Shown: piece after piece, positions 1 to 4,563 of the stretch
How the letters are laid out: each line of letters opens with the position of its first letter
Numbering within the stretch: the first letter of the stretch is position 1
Assembly (NCBI GenBank): GCA_942491975.1
Contig: CALOCY010000016.1
Location: 1 to 5,412 of the forward strand
Source of the DNA: CALOCY01 sp942491975
GTDB lineage: Bacteria; Bacteroidota; Bacteroidia; Bacteroidales; Prolixibacteraceae
Length of the DNA: 5,412 bases
Direction of reading: 5' to 3'
The notes under the pieces: model-generated
The model's database searches: none
What the model saw: only the letters and a program-made list of their open reading frames with translations
Told to the model about the DNA's origin: nothing
Translations under genes and position numbers: made by a program

Positions 1-267
1 TTTGAAAATAATTTTTAAAATTTTAAAAAATTTTTTTCGCGTGATGCAAAGTAAGCCGATCAGTTTTTATGATAGAGATCTTTACAGCGCACTAGCTTGA
101 TCTTCTAGGAGCATAATGATCTCGACTGAGAAAAACCGGCGCGACTCGACTCGTCCAACTCGGTACCTGAGCATGAATCAAAGTTTTAAAATTTAAAAAT
201 TTAAAAAAATTTTGTAAAAATATTTTTATAATTTAAAATTTACAAACGACATTACACTGCGAACCTC
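1..267. other. A/T runs around a GC-richer single-copy island (about 40-178)
   Basis: Bases 1-36 and 181-240 are runs of A and T. Between them, roughly 41-180 is about 46% G+C, in sharp contrast to its surroundings. The island contains GAGATC (near 76) complementary to GATCTC (118-123), which could close a hairpin of about 35 bases. It also has a short direct repeat CTCGACT at 121 and 145, and a GGTACC palindrome near 162. I tested it mentally for tRNA A/B boxes, rRNA segments and the conserved cores of U1, U2, U4, U5 and U6, and found no convincing match. No open frame worth reporting crosses it. It may be a decayed gene, a regulatory block or an unrecognised RNA; the function is unknown. 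Confidence 0.4.
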
Positions 268-469
268 ATGCGAGCACGAGACCAATTTCAAGGGGGCTCC
301 TGCATGCATAAAGCGCTTGATAATTTTTTGAAGCTAGCCACAAATGTTTTCAGATCGTTTAGAAAAATAATATTTTTTATTTGTGTAAAAACTTTTATTC
401 TAATGCTGATCGCCAAAAACCCGACCCACGAAAAATCAATTGCTGAAAAAATGAAAACAATGCAAGATA

Positions 470-720
470 ATTTTTTTAAAAATTATTTTTATAAAATTTT
501 TTTTCTGTTAAAAAATTTTTTTAAAATTATTTTTTTAAAAATTTATTTTTATAAATTATTTTTTTATAAAATTTTTTCTGTTAAAAATTTTTTATAAAAA
601 TATTTTTTAAAAATTTATTTTTATAAAATTATTTTATAAAATTTTTTCTGTTAAAAATTTATAAAAAATTATTTTTTAAAAATGCTGTTAAAAATTTTTT
701 TCTGTTAAAAAATTTTTTTC
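470..720. repeat. A/T-rich tandem array, about 73-bp unit marked by CTGTTAAAAA
   Basis: The marker CTGTTAAAAA begins at 505, 578, 648, 685 and 702, giving spacings of 73, 70, 37 and 17. The first two intervals are near-identical runs of the type TTTTTAAAAATTTATTTTTA followed by TAAAATTTTTT. The third interval is close to half a unit, and the array then decays into the short CTGTTAAAAATTTTTTT form. A partial unit without the marker precedes it (about 470-504). The array is the sole source of the Phe/Lys/Tyr-rich C-terminal half of the open frame at 268-597, so that frame should not be read as protein. A related stray copy with CTGTTGAAAA lies at 4810. Confidence 0.8.
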
Positions 721-742
721 TTTTTATAAATCAAGTTTCGTA

Positions 743-779
743 ATTAATCATCTAGTTATCTTGCAAATCATTCATACAA
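743..779 (+). promoter_or_regulatory. Candidate upstream (PSE-like) element of RNA copy 1
   Basis: TAGTTATC (753-760) and TTCATACAA (771-779) lie just before the conserved T-run and leader of copy 1. The second copy has the same two motifs separated by exactly the same distance (18 bases from start to start), while the bases between are only partly alike. ATTAAT (743-748) is also shared, with a two-base spacing change. Conserved motifs at fixed spacing a few tens of bases upstream of a transcript are the arrangement of snRNA and SL RNA proximal sequence elements. That this is a promoter is inference from the duplication. Confidence 0.4.
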
Positions 780-786
780 ATTTTTT

Positions 787-898
787 CTTGACGGCCACCT
801 ATTCAAGTAACCCAAGACTAACTCAAGATAAGTAAATAGATTAATCACGTCTTAAATCATTAGAGAGTATTAGACGAGAGTTTTTATTTGTAGGTCCG
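787..898 (+). ncRNA. Candidate structured non-coding RNA, copy 1 (spliced-leader-like layout)
   Basis: This is the first of three related elements. The leader TTGACGGCCACCTATTCAAG (788-807) is followed by TAACCC, so a potential 5' splice site GTAACC begins at 807. CTTGA (787-791) can pair with TCAAG (803-807), placing that GT in a stem. ACCTA (797-801) plus CGG (792-794) can instead pair with TAGGT (891-895) plus CCG (896-898), closing the whole molecule around a two-base bulge. CGTCT (848-852) and AGACG (872-876) form an internal stem. A U-rich stretch at 881-889 precedes the 3' block and is a weak Sm-site candidate. The five-T run there would stop RNA polymerase III early, so polymerase II is more plausible if the 3' block is transcribed. 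The ends are estimated from conservation. The element could also be a mobile-element relic. No Rfam family was recognised. Confidence 0.5.
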
Positions 899-952
899 CG
901 ATAATCTTTTCACAACTTTTTTTTCGTTTTATTTTTATCAATGTTGTTATGG

Positions 953-991
953 ATTAATGTATTATAGTTATCCGTGCATACTTTCATACAA
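953..991 (+). promoter_or_regulatory. Candidate upstream (PSE-like) element of RNA copy 2
   Basis: ATTAAT (953-958), TAGTTATC (965-972) and TTCATACAA (983-991) repeat the upstream motifs of copy 1. The last two have identical spacing. Flanking bases have drifted (for example GTGCATACT against TGCAAATCA), which makes the retained motifs stand out. Three extra bases lie between TTCATACAA and the leader compared with copy 1. The upstream region of the minus-strand copy has only a weak counterpart (ATTATCGACTGCAA just before its T-run). Confidence 0.4.
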
Positions 992-1002
992 TTAAATTTT
1001 TT

Positions 1003-1119
1003 CTTGACGGCCACCTATTCAAGTAACCCCAATCAGTAAACTACCAGATAAGTAAATAGATTAATCACAAATTAAATATTGATTAAAATTGTGATGTTAA
1101 ATATTTTTTTGTAGGTCTG
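1003..1119 (+). ncRNA. Candidate structured non-coding RNA, copy 2 (spliced-leader-like layout)
   Basis: The leader is identical to copy 1, including the potential donor GTAACCCC from 1023. The following 16 bases differ from copy 1, then the AAGTAAATAGATTAATCAC block returns. The internal stem sits at the equivalent place but has different sequence: ATCACAA (1064-1070) with TTGTGAT (1089-1095), seven perfect pairs. ACCTA (1013-1017) pairs with TAGGT (1112-1116). CGG (1008-1010) pairs with CTG (1117-1119) through one G-U, where copy 1 has a G-C. A T7 run (1104-1110) bounded by A and G is the best Sm-like site of the three copies. Structure kept while primary sequence changes supports an RNA product. 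The identity of the RNA is not established. Confidence 0.5.
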
Positions 1120-1282
1120 CGATTTTGTTTTTTCAAAAAATTTTTTTATAAAATTATTTTTTAAATTTTCTTTTTTACAAATTTATAAATTTATTTTTTT
1201 AAAAATATTTTTTTGTGTTCATAATTTTATTTTACCTGCTAAAAATTTTTATAACTCGTCCGCTAATTTGTTTTTCATATTT

Positions 1283-1335
1283 TTTAATACACGTTATTGT
1301 TCCAAAAATTACCTCAACATAAATTTTACCCGCAT
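1283..1335 (+). repeat. Dispersed repeat A, copy 1 (ATACACGTTA ... CGCAT)
   Basis: It starts with TTTAATACACGTTA, continues with an A/T-rich centre containing ATTACCTCA and ACA, and ends ATTTTACCCGCAT. The same order of landmarks recurs at 3503-3556 with almost the same length (53 against 54 bases). G and C are scarce here, so agreement in the CACG, CCTC and CGCAT positions is unlikely to be an A/T-run artefact. Function unknown. Confidence 0.5.
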
Positions 1336-1855
1336 CATTTGTTAAGTTTAATGTACATTGTGATCTTAATTTTACTTTTATCATTCATACATTCATTTTG
1401 TTTATCAAAAGTTTTTTTATTTTTTATTTTTATTTTTTAAAACTATTTTTTATTTTTTTATTTTAACAAACTTAATTTTATTTTTATGACAACATCAACC
1501 AAAAAAGATCTTCAAATTTCTAAAAATAGTTTTGCTTTTAGATTTAATAAAAGTTTTCATGTTATAATTTTTCTACCAACATTAATCTTTTTGTAATTTT
1601 AAATTTAATTTTTTATTTTTCTGTCAAAAACTTTTAAAAGATTTTATATTTTTATGTTAATTAAGATTTTGGATCACGAGATTTTTATTTTTATTTTGTA
1701 GTTAATTTGTAATTTTAATAAAAGCAATTGAATTTTTTTTCACAACATATGATAGTTTATGCAAAATTAAAAAAAATAATCGTTGTTATTCTTGTGTCAG
1801 AAAATTTTTATACACCCTAACATAATTTTTTTGTAAATTTTTTGTAAATAAAATT

Positions 1856-1873
1856 TTTTTTTCGCGAAAAAAA
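1856..1873. repeat. Perfect 18-bp palindrome T7-CGCG-A7
   Basis: The sequence is TTTTTTTCGCGAAAAAAA, symmetric about the CG/CG centre. The identical 18-mer occurs at 2630-2647, and part of it (T7-CGCG) at 31-41. A dyad like this could be a protein-binding site or a hairpin stem. It could also be an A/T run interrupted by CGCG, and no function is shown. Confidence 0.7.
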
Positions 1874-1968
1874 TATTTTTATTTGCAAATAATTTTACTG
1901 TCGTCATGAAAATTTTAAATGATTTAGCTAAATCGCAGCATACAATTAAAAATAACTCACATCAATCT

Positions 1969-2065
1969 CAGACCTATTCTACATTTATTATTTTTTCTTG
2001 AGTTTAGGATTTCTGTTTACTTAACTAGGAACTGTTCCGAGGTACTTGAATAGGTGGCCGTCAAG
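1969..2065 (-). ncRNA. Candidate structured non-coding RNA, inverted divergent copy 3
   Basis: Reading the minus strand, AATTTTTTCC then TTGACGGCCACCTATTCAAG and TA match the leader of copies 1 and 2, with one extra C (plus-strand span 2043-2074). The AAGTAAACAGA block lies at 2012-2022 on the plus strand, and GAATAGGTCTGAGATT occupies 1964-1979. Leader ACCTATTC and 3' GAATAGGT pair over eight bases, longer than in the other copies, and CGG/CTG extends it. The variable segment after the leader holds its own hairpin, GGAA-CAG-TTCC (plus 2028-2038), with two more outer pairs. No good Sm-like U-run is present (AATAATAAATG instead), so this copy may be degenerate or a variant. Its orientation is opposite to copies 1 and 2, about 0.85 kb away. 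Confidence 0.45.
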
Positions 2066-2196
2066 GAAAAAATTGCAGTCGATAATCTTGTCGTATTCTT
2101 ACCTTAATTACACATTAGCCCGTAGATTATTTATTAATTTATATATTTTTTTGTTTTTAAACGTAAGATCACCCCGCTATAATCATTTTAATTTTT

Positions 2197-2265
2197 ATTT
2201 TTTTTTTAAAATTTTTTTAATTTTATAAAATTTTTTGTGAAATTTTTTAAAAATAAATCAAATTT
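2197..2265 (+). repeat. Stray copy of the 73-bp array unit
   Basis: A run of T and A leads into TTTTTTTAATTTTATAAAAT, then TTTTGTGAAATTTTTTAAAA and ATAAATCAAATTTT. This order of landmarks is that of the units at 3973-4040 and 4048-4184, with AATAAAT(CA/TTA) after a G-containing T-run. It lies about 1.6 kb from the array, so the unit is dispersed as well as tandem. CCCCCG immediately afterwards marks its end. Confidence 0.5.
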
Positions 2266-2361
2266 TCCCCCGATTTTTTTATTTTTTTCTGTAATTAATT
2301 ACGCCTGTTGCCAGATCAAAATGATTTTTTACAAATATTTATTAAATTTCTTTAAAAATTT

Positions 2362-2442
2362 AAAAATTTTGTAAAATTTTTTATTTTTATAAATTTTTTT
2401 TACAAAAAAATTATAAAAAAATAAAAATTTTTACAAAAATTT
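2362..2442. repeat. Long A/T inverted repeat (potential hairpin)
   Basis: The left arm (about 2362-2399) contains AAATTTTGTAAAA, a T-run, ATTTTTATAAA and a T-run. The right arm (about 2401-2442) contains A-runs, TTATAAAAAAATAAAAA, TTTTTACAAAAATTTT. Reverse-complementing the right arm gives the same landmark order, GTAAAA, ATTTTT, TATAA, with one- or two-base indels. The loop is only a few bases. In DNA this A/T-rich, partial dyads are common. The shared GTA/TAC positions argue for a real inverted repeat. It may be a cruciform-prone or easily unwound site; function not known. Confidence 0.45.
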
Positions 2443-2629
2443 TATAAATTTATAAAAAAATTATAAAAAATTTTTAAAAAAAATATTTTTTTCTAGCAAA
2501 AGCAAAAATAATTATCAAAAATAAATTAAAAAAAAAGTTTTTATACGTTTCATCGGTCGTTCTGGTATTTTTTTATAAAATTTTATAAAATTTTTTAAAA
2601 TAATTTTTTCAAAATTTATTATTTTTAAA

Positions 2630-2647
2630 TTTTTTTCGCGAAAAAAA
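2630..2647. repeat. Second copy of the T7-CGCG-A7 palindrome
   Basis: It is identical over 18 bases to 1856-1873, while the flanks differ (AAAT before and CTAA after here). The repeated exact size of seven T and seven A suggests a unit, not a random run. Confidence 0.7.
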
Positions 2648-2898
2648 CTAAAAAAAATAAAATTTATAAAAATATTTTTTAAATTTTTTAATTTTTTTAA
2701 AAAAAAAGTTGCTACATCACAATAAAACAATCATAAAAAATCATTTCGCACACAAAATTATAAAAAATTCATCCAATCTTTAGTCAATAATTGAAAAATA
2801 AAAAAAATTTTTTAAAATTTTTTTAATATTTTTAAATTTATTTTTGTAAAAAAATTAAAATTAAAAAAATTAAAAAAAATTGAAAAAAATTGATTTTT
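2648..2898. other. A/T-rich intergenic stretch without a gene
   Basis: Mostly A and T runs. It contains CAATCATAAAAAATCATTTC near 2729 and a graded poly(A) tract with TT and TTG interruptions (2855-2898) leading into the CCGAAAAAA repeats of the next block. The minus-strand frame through 2515-2730 starts with TTG, is Phe/Lys/Ile-rich and is not credible as a gene. Nothing else seen. Confidence 0.5.
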
Positions 2899-3133
2899 AT
2901 TGAAAAAACCGAAAAAACCGAAAAACCGTGCCAAAAACGCCCTTTTTTCTGAAATTAGCATTTTTGCCCTTATAAACCCATAATGTTTTTGGGCCGTTTT
3001 TTACCGTTCCCGGTCCCCCATGGGAAAATTTCGCGACTGACCGATTTTCTGCATATTTTCACCTATTTTCGCCAAAATTTCACGATTTTTTTGGGGGACG
3101 CCAATTTTTGGGTTTTTTTTGGTTTTTTTCAAT
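2899..3133. other. GC-richer block with imperfect inverted ends, possible small non-autonomous element
   Basis: The left edge reads ATTGAAAAAACCGAAAAAAC. The right edge reads GGTTTTTTTTGGTTTTTTTC followed by AAT, close to the reverse complement of the left. Inside, 2921-3110 is about 40% G+C, with C- and G-runs (GGGCCG, CGGTCCCCCATGGG, GGGGGACGCC) foreign to the surroundings. No frame longer than a few dozen codons is present, and no transposase motif. Terminal inverted repeats around a short non-coding body is the shape of a MITE. The ends are low-complexity, however, and no convincing target-site duplication is visible beyond ATTTTT on both sides. It could equally be a diverged satellite or regulatory block. 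Confidence 0.3.
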
Positions 3134-3164
3134 TTTTGGTTGTTTTTTGAAAATTTTTTAAAAA

Positions 3165-3224
3165 ATTTTGCAAAAAATTTTTTTTATTTTTTTGCAAAAA
3201 AAATTTAAAAATTTTTGCAAAAAT
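3165..3224. repeat. Short tandem TTTTGCAAAA, about 23-24-bp period
   Basis: TTTTGCAAAA recurs with its GC centre near 3170, 3194 and 3217, separated by A/T runs. It is self-complementary, so both strands read alike. Isolated copies are at about 3662, 4768 and 5332. It generates the Lys/Phe/Gln-rich C-terminal part of the minus-strand frame 3129-3401. Confidence 0.6.
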
Positions 3225-3250
3225 TTTTTTGAAATTTTTTAAAAACCACC

Positions 3251-3410
3251 CAAAATTTTCAATTGACGACGCCTTAGCTGGTAACCGATTATAAGTGGAA
3301 AAGGTGCCGATTGATTTTTCTGGTTTCGTTTTTTTGCATGTGATGCACACTGTTGCACTAATATCTAAAGAGTGGTGTAAGAGGGCCCGAGTTGCATCCA
3401 ATCAAGCGCG
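3251..3410. other. Single-copy 42% GC island, unidentified
   Basis: About 160 bases with balanced composition between A/T deserts. It contains a mini direct repeat GGTAACCGATTA (3280) / GGTGCCGATTGA (3303), 23 bases apart, a tight hairpin TGCAT-GTG-ATGCA (about 3336-3348) and GAGGGCCCGAG. Both strands are open. The minus frame has no ATG and follows a stop directly, and the plus frame would need a GTG start. The block could be a decayed exon or a SINE/tRNA-derived fragment, but A- and B-box matches are poor (TTAGCTGGTAACC only vaguely A-box-like). I cannot assign it. Confidence 0.35.
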
Positions 3411-3502
3411 AATTTTTTTAAATTTTTTATATTTTTTGAAATTTTTTTTGTGCCAGAAAAAATATTTTATAAAAATAAAAATAATTTTTTAAAAATTATA
3501 AA

Positions 3503-3556
3503 TTTAATACACGTTAATCATGATTTTAACCCTCTTACAACACATTTTATACGCAT
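3503..3556 (+). repeat. Dispersed repeat A, copy 2 (ATACACGTTA ... CGCAT)
   Basis: Partner of 1283-1335. TTTAATACACGTTA is identical over 14 bases, then AACCCTCTTACAACA corresponds to ATTACCTCAACA, and ATTTTATACGCAT to ATTTTACCCGCAT. It is followed, as copy 1 is, by a T-rich stretch and a TTCATACA motif 100-120 bases downstream, so a longer shared unit is possible. Confidence 0.5.
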
Positions 3557-3585
3557 TTCTATCTTATTTTCTGTTTTTTCTTTAG

Positions 3586-3614
3586 ATATTTGAACGAACG
3601 GCAATTTAATTCTT
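3586..3614 (+). repeat. Dispersed repeat B, copy 1 (ATATTTGAACGA...GGCAATTTAA)
   Basis: ATATTTGAACGAACGGCAAT followed by TTAATTCTT matches 5209-5238 with one substitution (ACGG/CCGG) and one A inserted. It is preceded by TTTTTTCTTTAG, which has the form of a 3' splice site, though the second copy lacks it. The role is unknown. The GC-containing core (GAACGAMCGGCAA) makes chance agreement unlikely. Confidence 0.6.
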
Positions 3615-3816
3615 TAATTTTTCATACAATTTTTTATTATTTATGATTGAAAACAATTTTTTTGCAAAAAATATTTTTAATAATTAATAATTGAAACCAA
3701 TCTTGCTCAACAATCGTAAAAATTTTTTTATTTTTATAAATTTTTTTAAAAATTATAATCAATAAAAATATTTTTTTAATTTTTTTTTGTTTTTTTCTTG
3801 TAATTTTTTTATTTTT

Positions 3817-4190
3817 TTCACAAATTTTTTTTAATTTTTAAAATTTTTTTTGTAATTTCTAAAAAATAAATTTAAATTTTTGTTAACGCGAAATATTTTT
3901 TTTAATTTTTAAAAATTTTTTTTGTAATTTTCTAAAAAATAAATTTAAATTTTTTATTGTTGTAATTTTTTCTTGCAAATTTTTTTTTAATTTTATAAAA
4001 TTTTTTTTGTAATTTTTTAAAAATAAATCAAAAATTATTGTTTGTTGCTGTCAAAATTTTTTTAATTTTATAAATTTTTGTGTGAAAATTTTTAAAAATA
4101 AATTTAATTTTACTCTTATACTGTCAAAATTTTTTTAATTTTATAAATTTTTGTGTGAAAATTTTTAAAAATAAATTTAATTTTTAATTT
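3817..4190 (+). repeat. Second A/T-rich tandem array, five units, mostly 73-75-bp spacing
   Basis: The landmark AATAAAT(TTA/CAA) starts at 3865, 3938, 4022, 4097 and 4170, with spacings of 73, 84, 75 and 73. Each unit has a T-run with AATTTT(A)TAAA, a T-run ending GTAATTTT or GTGTGAAAATTTTT, then AAAAATAAATTTAA. The last two units are the youngest: 4048-4111 and 4121-4184 are identical over 64 bases with a period of exactly 73. The first three show more drift, so the array seems to have grown at its right end. The upstream array at 470-720 has the same spacing. Confidence 0.8.
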
Positions 4191-4303
4191 TTATAAAATA
4201 TTTCGAGCACTTCTGTCATAAATTTTATCAATCACAACAAATATTTTTTATAAATTATGTTTTTGTTTGTAATTTTTTGTCAAAATTTTTTTGTAAATTT
4301 ATA

Positions 4304-4321
4304 AATTTGTCGCGACAAATT
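4304..4321. repeat. Perfect 18-bp palindrome around TCGCGA
   Basis: AATTTGTCGCGACAAATT is symmetric about its CG/CG centre. Unlike the two T7-CGCG-A7 dyads, its arms are not homopolymers, so it is the better candidate for a true binding dyad. Immediately downstream ATTATAATTGTC repeats part of the arm. Confidence 0.65.
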
Positions 4322-4357
4322 ATAATTGTCAAAAATATTTTTGTCAAAAAAATTTAT

Positions 4358-4446
4358 TTCATACAACTTTTTAACTCGAGAAAATTATTTTATCATAAAT
4401 TTTTGTAAAAATTTTTTGTCAAAATTATTTTTGTTGTCAACGTTTT
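4358..4446 (+). repeat. Dispersed repeat C, copy 1 (TTCATACAA unit)
   Basis: It begins TTCATACAA, then AACTCGAGA, then AAATTATTTTATCATAAATT (part of a 23-base stretch identical to 4588-4610), a T/A run, GTCAAAATTATTTT and TTGTTGTCAACGTTTT. The partner is 4564-4653, offset 206 bases. Confidence 0.7.
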
Positions 4447-4563
4447 GTAAAATTTTTTTGTGACAATAATTTTTTTTATGTTGTGTAAAATTTTTTTTGT
4501 AATTTTTCAAAAACTTAAACTGTAAAATTTAATTCGTCAACAAAATTATTTTTTATTTTTTCG

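Larger units (their letters stand above)
712..1123 (+). repeat. Tandem duplication of an RNA-gene-like unit (about 216-bp offset)
   Basis: The segments 712-902 and about 921-1123 are homologous along their length. Both start with TTTTTTTC followed by TTTTAT and a variable A/T stretch. Each then has ATTAAT, TAGTTATC, TTCATACAA, AAATTTTTTC, the common leader, a shared block AGATAAGTAAATAGATTA (continuing with ATCAC) and TTTGTAGGTCYGCGAT. The leader stretch 778-813 is identical to 994-1029 (36 bases), and 826-848 is identical to 1046-1068 (23 bases). Sequence between these islands has diverged heavily, so the duplication is not recent, or the islands are under selection. Confidence 0.85.
1124..1963. 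other. A/T-rich intergenic stretch without a gene
   Basis: This stretch has long T and A runs mixed with slightly more complex A/T-rich sequence. It holds one dispersed repeat (1283-1335), one perfect palindrome (1856-1873) and a TTCATACA near-copy at 1384. Two ATG-initiated frames of 36 codons (1486-1596) and 31 codons (1906-2001) are the least low-complexity frames here. At this base composition frames of that length are expected by chance, and the second overlaps the minus-strand RNA element. I see no tRNA-like or snRNA-like box, and no splice-site pair framing an exon. Confidence 0.5.

Noticed and set aside
268..597. 109-codon ATG frame on the plus strand
   Set aside because: The first ~68 residues have ordinary composition with a hydrophobic stretch, but the rest is Phe/Lys/Tyr-rich translation of the 73-bp tandem array (470-720). 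No domain is recognisable. It might contain a short exon, but nothing supports it.
1486..1596. 36-codon ATG frame with a hydrophobic C-terminus (MTTSTKKDLQ...)
   Set aside because: It reads more like protein than its neighbours. With stops at roughly one codon in ten, a few frames of this length are expected by chance, and no homology or signal supports it.
1906..2001. 31-codon ATG frame (MKILNDLAKS...)
   Set aside because: Expected by chance at this length, and it overlaps the 3' part of the minus-strand RNA element.
787..2065. Copies 1 and 3 as terminal inverted repeats of a ~1.3-kb transposon
   Set aside because: The homology includes internal and 3' blocks over ~100 bases, copy 2 lies inside in direct orientation, and no transposase frame lies between. 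A gene family fits better, though an element origin is not excluded.
2046..2228. 60-codon frame on the plus strand
   Set aside because: It needs a TTG start, begins inside the antisense of the conserved RNA leader, and ends in Phe/Ile-rich low complexity.
2515..2730. 71-codon frame on the minus strand
   Set aside because: TTG start and almost entirely Lys/Phe/Ile/Asn from A/T runs, spanning the T7-CGCG-A7 palindrome.
3265..3400. tRNA or tRNA-derived SINE
   Set aside because: TTAGCTGGTAACC is a poor A box, no GGTTCGANNCC-type B box follows, and no cloverleaf could be drawn.
3129..3401. 90-codon frame on the minus strand with CITCKK
   Set aside because: It has no ATG (TTG start immediately after a stop) and no methionine elsewhere. 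The C-terminal half is the translated TTTTGCAAAA tandem. Only one Cys pair is present, so no zinc finger can be claimed.
3295..3492. 65-codon frame on the plus strand
   Set aside because: GTG start, overlaps the minus frame through the same GC-richer island, and ends in A/T low complexity. Probably open only because stop codons are scarce in that island.
3595..3614. Repeat B as a U4 or U6 snRNA fragment
   Set aside because: GGCAATTTAA...CTTGACA (copy 2) and TTGAACGA only vaguely resemble the U4 Sm region and the U6 core. The diagnostic ACAGAGA and U4 stem sequences are absent.
3865..4175. AATAAA sites as polyadenylation signals
   Set aside because: They are a fixed part of the tandem unit and frequent by composition. 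No gene ends nearby.
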